Source: an uncultured Eubacterium sp. (GTDB taxonomy: Bacteria > Bacillota_A > Clostridia > Lachnospirales > Lachnospiraceae). Taken from it: a DNA stretch of 7,518 bases. The position numbers and the translations under genes are program-made. The notes below the pieces were generated by a model. It was not told where the DNA came from. It worked only from the letters and a program-made list of their open reading frames with translations, and made no database searches. Shown in pieces: positions 1-6,997 of the stretch. Each line of letters opens with the position of its first letter. Positions within the stretch are counted from its first letter, which is position 1. The stretch spans positions 1 to 7,518 of the forward strand of contig CANTHI010000178.1 in assembly GCA_947653505.1 (NCBI GenBank), written 5' to 3'.

Positions 1-1372
1 ACTGTGTTTTACGCTGTTTATCCTCCAATTTTCTTTGAGTTTCGCAATTACCTATGTTAAGCGTACATTCTCCGAATGTACTTCTTATCATCTTTGCGTT
101 GTGCTCCGGCATGTGGTTACGCCTGCCGCATTCCCATGCTTTGTGCGCATAATGCGCAAGCAACTCCGGATGGTCCAGTATCCTGCGCAGGGTGCGTTCA
201 ATCGCAGAGATCTTATCCACGCAGATTGCCGCATGTTCCCGTTTTAAGTACCGGTACCCGGCATTTTCCGGCGGGCAGACGGCAAGAACCGCACAGCCGC
301 TCTGCAGACAGTCTACGATCTTTGTGGAAAATGACAGCCTTGTGTAGCTGCGGCTGACCAGGTCAAAAGACTCCGCATGCAGCGCAAGATCGCTTTTTCG
401 ATATTCTTTTTGCAAAATCTCCAAAGACACTGCCTGATGCAGATATACATTTTTCTTATCATGCAGGCATTTTCTCTGGCGTCTGTCCAGCGGATTGTTC
501 GTAAAGATATGCAGCTGCATTTTTACTCCGTCCGCGTTGATCCTGGCCAGACTTTCCGCAATTTTTGCCAGTATCTTCCATCTGTTTAAGTAAATGCCGC
601 CTGCATAAATGATCCGTATGGGCGAGCCCGCGGCCTTTGGGACAAATACATCCGGAAAAATCCCTGACTTTTTCAATATCTGCATTTTGCATGGAAACTG
701 CGGGGCATACTCTTCCATCTGCTCTTTTGTCATCGTAAATACTTTGTCACAAAGGCTGATCGTTTTTCTGGCATTCGACCGCAGAAAGAACCTGCTGATC
801 CAGTAGGCAGCTGAAAAATGTATCACTCTGAAAGAATAATTGTCATCCGTCACATAAGAAATCATCGGGCACCCGCACCTGCCCTGCACGTACCGGTCGA
901 TTTTTAGCATATAATTTCTGTCATACCACGGCGCAAAGATATAATCCGGCTGGAAGCTGTCTACAAACCGGTCCAGTTCTTTTGAATCCCATTTCGACAG
1001 CTTCCACAGCACTTCCCGCGCGGCAAGGAAAATCTGCAGCCACCGTTTACGGAAAAAATCATAAAACCTCCTGTTTTCCGGATCCGGCAGACGGCTGCTA
1101 TCCCCACGCTGTCCGCCCTGACTGATGCCGTCTCCTTCCTCCCTGCCCCGGATATGCACGCGCTTTCCCATATGTCCCGTAAATATGCTGCGCAAAGCCA
1201 TCCGGTCCGTCATCTGAAAATATTCTGTGCAAAGATCGTTAGACGGGATTCCCGGACTGCAGTAGATCTGCGCAAACTGATAGTCCGTACCCTGGAAAAT
1301 GTTGGAGAGTACATTCCCCGTATTCTGGTCATCCCTCCAGACTTCCAACGATATGATCAGGATTTTTTTCAT
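1..1372 (-). CDS. Glycosyltransferase, GT-B fold, GT4-like (3' end runs off the left edge)
   Basis: The minus-strand frame starting at ATG 1372 stays open for 457 codons to the left edge with no stop, so the gene is partial at its C-terminus. It begins MKKILIISLEVWRDDQNTGN, a first beta strand typical of GT-B enzymes. About residue 172-180 reads SYVTDDNYS, about 255-259 reads IYAGG (the start of the second Rossmann domain), and about 348-359 reads FSTKIVDCLQSG, the usual sugar-nucleotide-binding region of GT4-like enzymes in which a small-residue patch follows the acceptor/donor pocket. The tail (RRNHMPEHNAKMIR and then a Lys/Gln-rich stretch) suggests the true stop is just outside the window. 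It is expected to be a cytoplasmic enzyme transferring a sugar from a nucleotide donor to a lipid-linked polysaccharide intermediate. It starts 45 bases after the upstream glycosyltransferase's stop, with GAGAGG seven bases before the ATG. Donor and acceptor cannot be predicted. Confidence 0.88.
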   Translation of the reverse strand, partial: MKKILIISLEVWRDDQNTGNVLSNIFQGTDYQFAQIYCSPGIPSNDLCTEYFQMTDRMALRSIFTGHMGKRVHIRGREEGDGISQGGQRGDSSRLPDPENRRFYDFFRKRWLQIFLAAREVLWKLSKWDSKELDRFVDSFQPDYIFAPWYDRNYMLKIDRYVQGRCGCPMISYVTDDNYSFRVIHFSAAYWISRFFLRSNARKTISLCDKVFTMTKEQMEEYAPQFPCKMQILKKSGIFPDVFVPKAAGSPIRIIYAGGIYLNRWKILAKIAESLARINADGVKMQLHIFTNNPLDRRQRKCLHDKKNVYLHQAVSLEILQKEYRKSDLALHAESFDLVSRSYTRLSFSTKIVDCLQSGCAVLAVCPPENAGYRYLKREHAAICVDKISAIERTLRRILDHPELLAHYAHKAWECGRRNHMPEHNAKMIRSTFGECTLNIGNCETQRKLEDKQRKTQ

Positions 1373-1379
1373 GTACTGT

Positions 1380-1385
1380 CCTCTC
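1380..1385 (-). promoter_or_regulatory. Ribosome binding site for the left-most glycosyltransferase
   Basis: The minus strand reads GAGAGG seven bases before ATG 1372. It fixes the start of the gene that runs off the left edge. Confidence 0.7.
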
Positions 1386-1417
1386 TTTCCTGCCTGATAC
1401 CGGCACTGTCCGGATTT

Positions 1418-2629
1418 TTACACATGATCCGCAACGGGTTCCAAAATGCTTTCAGAACTGCTCTTTTTGTATATGCAGTCCATCTTTCTTGCGATACAGA
1501 CAGCATCGCAGGCTCCCAGATTCCTGTAATTTTCTTCCACACGATCCTGCATATCCTCTAAAAATTCCTGCCTCGTCTTTGTGCCCAGTTTTCTTTTCAG
1601 GCATTCTGCCAGCGCGTCTGCACAGGAAGCCTGAAACCGGCATCCCGCATCCTTCACCAGTTCCCTGCTGCCCCGGATATCAGAGCAGATGACGGGTGTT
1701 TTACATGCAATCGCTTCCATGAGAGCCACCGGAAGCCCTTCCTGCTTTGACGGCAGCACAAACAGATCCGCAGCCTGGCACAATTGTGCGATGTCGGTGC
1801 GATACCCGAGCAATACAACCTGCTTTTCCATCCCAAGCCGCCGGATCAGGCTGTCCAGTTCCTGTTCCAGCGCCCCGATTCCGCAGATAAAATACCGGAT
1901 TCTGTCATTTTTTAAGCTTCTGACTGCACGGATCACCGTCTGATGGTCTTTACGCCTGCTCAGCTCTCCTACGGAAAGCAGCAGAATCTGCTCATCAGAT
2001 ACACCAAGACTTTTTCGTTTCTGCTCTTTTTGCTTTCTCTGACCGGGACAGAACTTTTTTCTGTCAATGCCGGTGCCCGGAACGTAACATACCTGTTTTG
2101 CATGCAGATGGTTTCTGGCAAATCTGTAATCCTCCCGGTTGATCGTAATCAGCGTATCCGTCCACCAGGAACAAATCCATTCAGCCGGATAATACAGCAG
2201 CCAGTTTTGAAAGGGCGCGCCCCTGTAAAAATGAAACCCGTGAACCGTATAGATCACCTTTGTCCCTGTTTTTCGAAACTGTCTCAGCGCAGCCCTTGCG
2301 ATGACACCGCCGATCGGCGAATGGCAGTGTACGATCCGGTAATGATTTTTCCTGCACAGGCTGATTACCTGCCGGTATGCCTTCCAGATATCTGTAATAC
2401 GAAAAAGCTGTCTCGGGACCGGAATGTGCCAGACTTTCACGCCCATCTGTACGAGCTGCTCCCGGATTTTTTTTACACCCTGTCCGGACACTGTGCTTCC
2501 GTATCTGAAATTTGCCGCCGCTTCCACTTCAAATCCGGCTTCCACAAGCAAACGGATATTCTGCATATTAAACTGTCCGATCATGGAAGCAACCGATGCC
2601 AGCATCAGTGCTTTTGGCCTTTGTTCCAC
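1418..2629 (-). CDS. Glycosyltransferase family 4
   Basis: This 403-residue protein has the full length usual for a GT4 enzyme. The N-terminal domain starts KALMLASVASMIGQFNMQNI and has HCHSPIGG at about 101-108 and YTVHGFHFY at about 127-135. The linker YVPGTGID (about 182-189) precedes the C-terminal domain, with LLSVGELSRRKDHQ at 217-230 and the donor-binding E-x7-E-like signature QEGLPVALMEA at about 296-306. It is predicted to be a cytoplasmic or membrane-associated retaining enzyme acting on the lipid-linked repeat unit; the sugar is unknown. The start chosen is GTG 2629, preceded by a strong GGAGGGG. It overlaps the end of the dehydratase/epimerase gene by 25 bases. An ATG at 2605 overlaps that gene's TGA as TGATG but would delete the first beta strand, so it is less likely. 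The stop is TAA at 1418-1420. Confidence 0.95.
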   Translation of the reverse strand: MEQRPKALMLASVASMIGQFNMQNIRLLVEAGFEVEAAANFRYGSTVSGQGVKKIREQLVQMGVKVWHIPVPRQLFRITDIWKAYRQVISLCRKNHYRIVHCHSPIGGVIARAALRQFRKTGTKVIYTVHGFHFYRGAPFQNWLLYYPAEWICSWWTDTLITINREDYRFARNHLHAKQVCYVPGTGIDRKKFCPGQRKQKEQKRKSLGVSDEQILLLSVGELSRRKDHQTVIRAVRSLKNDRIRYFICGIGALEQELDSLIRRLGMEKQVVLLGYRTDIAQLCQAADLFVLPSKQEGLPVALMEAIACKTPVICSDIRGSRELVKDAGCRFQASCADALAECLKRKLGTKTRQEFLEDMQDRVEENYRNLGACDAVCIARKMDCIYKKSSSESILEPVADHV

Positions 2630-4566
2630 TCCTGTGCCCCTCCCTCTTTCACGACATACGCAGGCACAATCTCCTGCACGATCCGGCGGATATCTCCCCG
2701 GTCCTCATTGGCTGCCTCCTGCAGCCTTGCCAGCTGCCGCTCGAACCGTTCCCTGTCAAAATCCAGGGCTTTTCCGATATGTATGAGCTGGTTCTGCGTC
2801 TCCTGCAGCCCTTCCTCATCCATTAAAAGCTCTTCATACAGCTTTTCCCCCGGACGAAGCCCGGTAAACTGTATCTCAATATCCTCTCCCACCCGGTACC
2901 CGGACAGCCGGATCAGATTTTTGGCCAGATCCGCGATGCGGACAGATTCTCCCATATCCAGCACAAAGATCTCACCGCCTTTTGCATAAGCGCCTGCCTG
3001 TAGTACCAGGGCTACCGCTTCCGGGATCGTCATAAAATACCGGATCACATCCGGATGTGTAACTGTCACCGGACCGCCGGCAGCGATCTGCTTTTTAAAC
3101 AGAGGGATTACACTCCCGTTACTGCCAAGCACATTTCCAAAACGCACAGCTACAAACTCTGTCCCGTAACGGCTGTTAAACATCTGTATGATCATCTCAC
3201 AGATCCGTTTGGATGCGCCCATAATATTGGCAGGATTGACAGCCTTATCCGTAGATATCAGTACGAAGCGCGAAACTCCGTACATCCCTGCCGCTTCTGC
3301 TGTCTTATATGTGCCAAAGACGTTATTTTTGATCGCTTCATTCGGGCTGTCTTCCATCAGCGGTACATGCTTGTGCGCCGCCGCATGGTATACAACAGCC
3401 GGGCGGTAGGTATCCATAATCGTGCGGATCCGGTGTGTATTGCGTACAGAGGCAATCAGGACGACCAGACCCAGATGCGGATAATCCCGTTTCAGTTCCT
3501 GCTGAATCTCATAAGCATTATTCTCATAAATATCCACAATGACCAGCCGTCCGACTTCATGCTTTGCCAGCTGCCTGCAGATCTCGCTCCCAATAGAACC
3601 TCCGCCTCCGGTCACCAGGACCGTCTTCCCTTTTACATATCCAAGTATCTCATCCAGGCTGACCTGAACCTGATCCCTGCCAAGCAGATCTTCAATATTG
3701 ATCTCCCTCAGCTGCGATACGCTGACTTCCCCGTTGATCAGCTGGTACGTCCCCGGCAGAATCCTCAGCTCACAGTCCGTCTGCTGGCAGATTTCCACAA
3801 TTCTGCGTACCGTCTGCCTGGAAGCAGTAGGAATCGCGATGATGATCTTTGCAATCCCATACTCCTGCACAGCCTGCAGGATACTGCTCCGGCCACCTAC
3901 TACAGGACAGCCCTGGATATATTTCCCCTGTTTTGCCGGACTGTCATCGATAAAACAGCGTACCTGCTGTGTCACATACCTGCTTAAACGCATTTCCTTT
4001 AAAATCGCCGCGCCTGCATCCCCCGCTCCGATCACCATAACGTTTGCCGTCCCCTGTTTCGCCGATCCATATCCATTGCGAAAAAAACGGAAAAAACGAT
4101 ATCCGAACCGGATGCAGATCTCAAATACAAGCAGCAGCAGGATATACAGAACATAATAGCTGCGCGGCATCTGCATCCCCATCACATGAATCCCCGCAAA
4201 CTGCAGAATCCCGGAAAGTACGACTGCAAATACAACGCTGCACAATTCCTGCACACTGGCATATTTCCAGAGACTTTTATACAGCCGCAGAAAATAGAAA
4301 ACGGCCACTGTGCAAAAAATATTAGCCGGAAGATACCGGTAAGCCGACTCAATATAAACCGGCCGGATCCTGAAAATACTCATCTCATAGCGTATGACCA
4401 GCGCGCCAAAGCTTGCCGCGTAAACCGCCATAATATCAGCCAGCAAAAGCACTGCCGCCTTTGCCTGTATACCGGCATCCCGCACGAACCGGTCCTGCCA
4501 TTGATTCTTTTTTTCCTCGCGTATATTTTCTTTGTGCATATTTTCTTTGCGCATAAAAAGTTCCAT
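2605..4566 (-). CDS. Membrane-anchored UDP-sugar 4,6-dehydratase/epimerase, CapD/PglF/FlaA1/WbpM type
   Basis: This protein of about 653 residues has the usual length and order for the long membrane-bound members of the family. Four hydrophobic segments lie at about 38-58, 82-98, 107-128 and 137-152. A first Rossmann-like domain follows, with VIGAGDAGAAIL at about 178-189. The catalytic extended-SDR domain has the NAD-binding VLVTGGGGSIGSE at about 316-328, HAAAHKHVPLME at about 394-405, and STDKAVNPANIMGASKR at 438-454. The usual SDR catalytic Tyr is Met449 (Met-x3-Lys453), as known for WbpM/PglF-type dehydratases. Family members convert UDP-GlcNAc to a 4-keto-6-deoxy sugar, the first step to rare sugars such as bacillosamine, FucNAc or QuiNAc. 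Start choice is uncertain: ATG 4566 has a weak RBS, and Met codons at 4554 and 4539 are alternatives. It follows the Wzz-like gene by 30 bases and overlaps the next gene. Confidence 0.94.
   Translation of the reverse strand: MELFMRKENMHKENIREEKKNQWQDRFVRDAGIQAKAAVLLLADIMAVYAASFGALVIRYEMSIFRIRPVYIESAYRYLPANIFCTVAVFYFLRLYKSLWKYASVQELCSVVFAVVLSGILQFAGIHVMGMQMPRSYYVLYILLLLVFEICIRFGYRFFRFFRNGYGSAKQGTANVMVIGAGDAGAAILKEMRLSRYVTQQVRCFIDDSPAKQGKYIQGCPVVGGRSSILQAVQEYGIAKIIIAIPTASRQTVRRIVEICQQTDCELRILPGTYQLINGEVSVSQLREINIEDLLGRDQVQVSLDEILGYVKGKTVLVTGGGGSIGSEICRQLAKHEVGRLVIVDIYENNAYEIQQELKRDYPHLGLVVLIASVRNTHRIRTIMDTYRPAVVYHAAAHKHVPLMEDSPNEAIKNNVFGTYKTAEAAGMYGVSRFVLISTDKAVNPANIMGASKRICEMIIQMFNSRYGTEFVAVRFGNVLGSNGSVIPLFKKQIAAGGPVTVTHPDVIRYFMTIPEAVALVLQAGAYAKGGEIFVLDMGESVRIADLAKNLIRLSGYRVGEDIEIQFTGLRPGEKLYEELLMDEEGLQETQNQLIHIGKALDFDRERFERQLARLQEAANEDRGDIRRIVQEIVPAYVVKEGGAQEWNKGQKH
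2637..2643 (-). promoter_or_regulatory. Strong RBS supporting a GTG start
   Basis: The minus strand reads GGAGGGG seven bases before GTG 2629, inside the 3' end of the upstream gene. The competing ATG at 2605 has only AAAGG about eleven bases away. This site, together with the conserved KALML strand, favours GTG. Confidence 0.7.
4510..4554 (-). repeat. Three degenerate 15-bp tandem units in the dehydratase N-terminus
   Basis: On the coding strand the units are ATGCGCAAAGAAAAT, ATGCACAAAGAAAAT and ATACGCGAGGAAAAA, encoding MRKEN, MHKEN and IREEK. The first two differ at one base. The unit length keeps the reading frame, so copy-number change would alter only the charged cytoplasmic tail. Two units carry an in-frame ATG, which makes the start ambiguous. 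Confidence 0.65.
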
Positions 4567-4596
4567 TTCTGCTTTTGTTTTCTGTCTGAATCTGTG

Positions 4597-6234
4597 TTAC
4601 CGGTACGATGTCTGCAGGGCGGCCGCCCCGAATATTTCCAGATCGTTTTCCAGATAAAAATCCAGGGCGCTGTCAACCGCCTGATACGTCGTTGTGTCCA
4701 TCCTGCAGATCATCAGTACGGCTTCTGTCTCAAAAAGCATGTCCCACAAAGAAGGATTGTGCGCCACACCCGCTGCCGGCACCGCGTCAATCCCCCATCC
4801 GTGCAGCTGCTCTGCCAGCTCCTGCAGGCAGTTTTCCGCTTCCTGATCTGCTGCAAATTCCGCTGACAGGAAAAGCTTTGATACACCATGCTTTTTGCAG
4901 GCAAGTCGTATACGGCCCGCTACTGTCTCTCCCGCGGTATCTGCGGTCCCTTTTGTACCTGTATGTTTAAGCGGAATACAGCCATAAAATGGGAGCGTAT
5001 AATACAGCTTAAATTCCCGTGCGCTTTTAATCGTATCCCGCAGCACATACCAGGCCGTAAAGGCCACGCAGTACAAAAATACACCTCCCGGCAATCCGCA
5101 AAGCACATACAAAATGCTGACCCTGCGCGGCTGGCCTTCTTTTTCCAGCACCGTGCCGCTTTCCCCAGACTGATCTTCCGGCTGGCCATCCTGCCCGCTC
5201 TGGGCGCTGCCTGCCCCGGACCTGCTTCCGCTGGCAGAATCAGCAGCTTCCATCTGTTGTCCGGCTGTACTGACTCCTGTGTTTACTGTTTCTGTATCCT
5301 CCGGTTTCTCCGGCTGACTTTGGGCTATCCGGCTGGCCGCCTTCTGATACATGATTTTCTGCTCTTTATCAAATCCATCCAGCATCGTCTTAAGCGCTGT
5401 CCGGTTCGCCGTCAGCATGGATCGTTTTTCCCGCTGCAGTGTCAGCAGGGAAGCATCCGCCTTTTCCCCGGCCTCGCTGCTGACAAAAGATAAGGTATGA
5501 CTGCCGCAGATATCCTGCACCACCCGGCTATGATCCCGGAGCACATCCTGAATACTCCCGGCCAGCTTCGCAGCCATTTCACTGTCGCTTCCGGCCACTT
5601 CTATATACAAAAGCATTTCCAGCGGCAGACGCACGTCAGATACATCCGTCTGGATCTGGTAAGTGCCGCCCGCCTTCTGAGAAACGGTAATCAGCTCTGC
5701 CAGATAACTGCTGTCAATGCTTTTCCATGCACGATCTGTCTGCCTGATTGCTTTCACTGCGCCGCCATTGGTCAGAAAGCTGAAATAGCTTTCCATCATC
5801 TTTTGCATGGAACGATGATCCGCGTTTTCAATGCTGTACAGCAATACGGTCCGGTTTTTGTGATTTGCGTCTGTCTGCATCAGTACAGAATCTTTCAGAT
5901 ATTCTTCCAGTCTGCTGGTTTCCCGCAGCAGACAGACAGCGTCTGCCACTCCCTGTTCCTGTTCTTCTTTTGTCTTTACCTTAGCCGGCTCCTCCTGCTC
6001 CGCGTCATCCACCGCAATCTCTGCATCCGCTGCGTCCGTATCTTTTCCTTGCGCAGAATCCGGCCTTCCCGCACCATCCTGCATAACTGCCAGATAACTA
6101 TAGCCTCCTGCCAGTACAGCGCATACAAGCGAGCAGATCAGGATCTGCTTCCACTGGCGGCAGAGTCTGTGCAGCAGATCCTGCAGATCGATCTGTGTTC
6201 CCTGTGTCTTTCTAAAAGAACGGTTCTTATCCAT
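4597..6234 (-). CDS. Wzz/Wzc-like polysaccharide co-polymerase with degenerate BY-kinase-like domain
   Basis: This 545-residue protein (from ATG 6234) has a cytoplasmic N-terminus with IDLQDLLHRLCRQWKQILI leading into membrane segment 1 at about 30-51. A long external region follows, charged and partly helical. A Ser/Gly/Gln/Glu-rich low-complexity linker spans about 308-371. Membrane segment 2 is at about 381-399, with a cytoplasmic tail to 545. The two-segment plan matches chain-length determinants (Wzz, CapA, Wzc). The tail (from about 450) contains SKLFLSAEF, then AVLMICRMDTTTYQAVDSAL near 515-531 and EIFGAAAL, matching the strand order of BY-kinases. It lacks a Walker A GxxGxGK(S/T) and the Walker A' DxDxR, so it is unlikely to bind ATP. 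It probably sets chain length or scaffolds export at the membrane. A TTG at 6240 is an alternative start but lies only four bases from the RBS. Stop is TAA at 4597. Confidence 0.85.
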   Translation of the reverse strand: MDKNRSFRKTQGTQIDLQDLLHRLCRQWKQILICSLVCAVLAGGYSYLAVMQDGAGRPDSAQGKDTDAADAEIAVDDAEQEEPAKVKTKEEQEQGVADAVCLLRETSRLEEYLKDSVLMQTDANHKNRTVLLYSIENADHRSMQKMMESYFSFLTNGGAVKAIRQTDRAWKSIDSSYLAELITVSQKAGGTYQIQTDVSDVRLPLEMLLYIEVAGSDSEMAAKLAGSIQDVLRDHSRVVQDICGSHTLSFVSSEAGEKADASLLTLQREKRSMLTANRTALKTMLDGFDKEQKIMYQKAASRIAQSQPEKPEDTETVNTGVSTAGQQMEAADSASGSRSGAGSAQSGQDGQPEDQSGESGTVLEKEGQPRRVSILYVLCGLPGGVFLYCVAFTAWYVLRDTIKSAREFKLYYTLPFYGCIPLKHTGTKGTADTAGETVAGRIRLACKKHGVSKLFLSAEFAADQEAENCLQELAEQLHGWGIDAVPAAGVAHNPSLWDMLFETEAVLMICRMDTTTYQAVDSALDFYLENDLEIFGAAALQTSYR

Positions 6235-6244
6235 GTCCAACTAT

Positions 6245-6249
6245 CTCCC
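6245..6249 (-). promoter_or_regulatory. RBS for the Wzz-like gene
   Basis: The minus strand reads GGGAG, ten bases before ATG 6234 and four before TTG 6240. The spacing favours the ATG as the start. Confidence 0.5.
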
Positions 6250-6283
6250 GTCTGGTTCCTTCCACACCCGGTTTTGCATCCAC

Positions 6284-6640
6284 TCAGGCTTCATTCATGA
6301 TCTCTGCTACCGATTTCATAATCCGGATATACATGGAATAACTGTCCGCCTCTTTTTTCTTAAGTTCACCTTCCGCAGTCTTCTCCGGCGCATGCCACAT
6401 ATCCAGCACCGCCTCAGAAGGATGCGCCACTCCCCAGAGCAGCTCATCTGCACACGCGTCCAGAGCCAGGCAGATCGCAACAAACGTCTCCATGCTCATG
6501 ATCCTTGTCCCTCGTTCAATATGTCCTAAAAATGACATACTGATGCCACATTTTTTTGCAAGCTCATCCTGCGACCATCCTTTTGCCTTGCGGACCTGAC
6601 GGATGCGCATTCCCATTTTTCCATAATCCAGTTCCTTCAT
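6284..6640 (-). CDS. XRE-family helix-turn-helix transcriptional regulator
   Basis: This 118-residue protein has a canonical Cro/C1-type domain at about 10-66: MRIRQVRKAKGWSQDELAKK, then CGISMSFLGHIERG with the recognition helix near 34-42, and a hydrophobic closing helix (FVAICLALDACADELL). The remaining 50 residues are mostly charged and helical, with no ligand domain recognised. The start is ATG 6640, with GGAGGG at 6651-6656 upstream. The frame stays open to 6826, but the extra residues are not XRE-like and cross the inverted-repeat site, so they are left out. It is the first gene of the operon, about 50 bases before the Wzz-like gene, and so is likely an operon-specific regulator. Its operator is not known; the AACATTTT-type sites upstream are candidates. 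Confidence 0.93.
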   Translation of the reverse strand: MKELDYGKMGMRIRQVRKAKGWSQDELAKKCGISMSFLGHIERGTRIMSMETFVAICLALDACADELLWGVAHPSEAVLDMWHAPEKTAEGELKKKEADSYSMYIRIMKSVAEIMNEA

Positions 6641-6650
6641 ACTATCCGTT

Positions 6651-6656
6651 CCCTCC
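6651..6656 (-). promoter_or_regulatory. RBS of the XRE regulator
   Basis: The minus strand reads GGAGGG ten bases before ATG 6640. It lies outside the proposed invertible segment, so it serves the operon in either orientation and supports 6640 over any upstream start. Confidence 0.75.
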
Positions 6657-6672
6657 GTATGTCTTTGTAAAC

Positions 6673-6699
6673 ATAACAATTTATAAGAAAATGTTATCT
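6673..6699 (+). repeat. Left inverted-repeat site (IRL) of a proposed promoter switch
   Basis: The plus strand reads ATAACAATTT, core ATAAG, then AAAATGTTATCT. It matches the reverse complement of 6969-6995 at 26 of 27 bases, differing only at the sixth base (A versus T). The site is 33 bases upstream of the XRE gene's ATG. Its own dyad is imperfect in the left arm. The asymmetric core gives it an orientation opposite to the right site. Confidence 0.8.
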
Positions 6700-6727
6700 T
6701 TTTATCTACTGTTATTTGTAATTTTAT

Positions 6728-6742
6728 AAGGCTGAAAGCCTT
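6728..6742. other. Short perfect hairpin inside the switch segment
   Basis: AAGGCT, loop GAA, AGCCTT forms a perfect 6-bp stem near the left end of the segment. Neither strand has a strong following T-run (plus: GAAAATTAAGG; minus: ATAAAATTAC), so a terminator function is only possible, not shown. Confidence 0.4.
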
Positions 6743-6764
6743 GAAAATTAAGGGTTTTTCTACT

Positions 6765-6780
6765 GTCCTGGATGCAGGAC
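6765..6780. other. Second perfect hairpin inside the switch segment
   Basis: GTCCTG, loop GATG, CAGGAC forms a perfect 6-bp GC-containing stem in an otherwise AT-rich segment. On the plus strand CTTTATATGG follows. With the hairpin at 6728 it may block read-through leftward in the shown orientation. Confidence 0.4.
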
Positions 6781-6933
6781 CTTTATATGGAAGACACAGC
6801 TGTACAAAATTCGTCCAGTTTTGCACTTATCAGAAAATCCGGAAAAATCCATGTCTTTTTTATACACAAGTGATAAATCAGAAAAGCAATATTAAGGAAA
6901 AACCAGTAATTATAACCAATTTGCAGATAAGAG

Positions 6934-6962
6934 TTGCAAAAATAAAATGAATGGTATAGAAT
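6934..6962 (+). promoter_or_regulatory. Sigma-A-type promoter pointing right, away from the operon
   Basis: The plus strand has TTGCAA (6934-6939), a 17-base spacer and TAGAAT (6957-6962), overlapped by TATAGA at 6955-6960 with an upstream TGG. Start of transcription is expected at about 6968-6970, at the edge of the right repeat. No gene on the plus strand follows. The promoter makes sense only if the segment can invert, when it would read into the XRE gene. Confidence 0.55.
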
Positions 6963-6968
6963 ACCTTT

Positions 6969-6997
6969 AGATAACATTTTCTTATAAAATGTTATCT
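6969..6997 (-). repeat. Right inverted-repeat site (IRR), a perfect 12-5-12 dyad
   Basis: The plus strand reads AGATAACATTTT, core CTTAT, AAAATGTTATCT: both 12-base arms are perfect reverse complements. Bases 6969-6995 are the inverted copy of 6673-6699. Only the core distinguishes its direction (CTTAT here, ATAAG at the left site). Such arm-core-arm geometry fits a tyrosine recombinase crossover site, and also a dimeric repressor operator. Confidence 0.8.

Larger units (their letters stand above)
6700..6968. other. Proposed 269-bp invertible promoter segment
   Basis: This AT-rich, gene-free segment is bounded by 27-bp inverted repeats. It contains two short hairpins near its left end and a sigma-A-type promoter at its right end directed outward across the right repeat. 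In the given orientation the promoter faces away from the polysaccharide operon. Inversion would place its -10 box at about 6706-6711 on the minus strand and the start of transcription at about 6699, giving a leader of about 60 bases to ATG 6640. The layout agrees with known invertible promoters controlling capsule loci in Bacteroides and flagella or CwpV in Clostridioides difficile. That it inverts is inference, and no recombinase is encoded here. A much weaker minus-strand TTGCTT-17-TGTATA (6861-6889) could give orientation-dependent transcription the other way. Confidence 0.6.

Noticed and set aside
1943..2989. 348-residue plus-strand open frame
   Set aside because: It is antisense to the GT4 and dehydratase genes, which have clear family motifs on the other strand; its Cys/Ser/Pro-rich content is typical of a shadow frame.
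3055..3987. 310-residue plus-strand open frame
   Set aside because: It is fully antisense to the SDR domain of the dehydratase and has no recognisable domain.
6641..6826. Upstream extension of the XRE reading frame
   Set aside because: The added 62 residues have no XRE similarity, cross the left repeat site and low-GC DNA, and lie before a good RBS and ATG at 6640.
6861..6889. Possible leftward promoter TTGCTT-17-TGTATA
   Set aside because: Both boxes are weak, and two hairpins lie between it and the operon. It is kept only as a caveat to the OFF-state reading.
6783..6977. 64-residue hydrophobic minus-strand open frame in the switch segment
   Set aside because: AT-rich DNA gives aromatic/hydrophobic codons by chance; no RBS, and it runs into the right repeat.
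6969..6997. Chromosomal dif site for XerC/XerD
   Set aside because: The core is 5 rather than 6 bases, the arms do not resemble the usual dif consensus, and there are two or three copies near each other.
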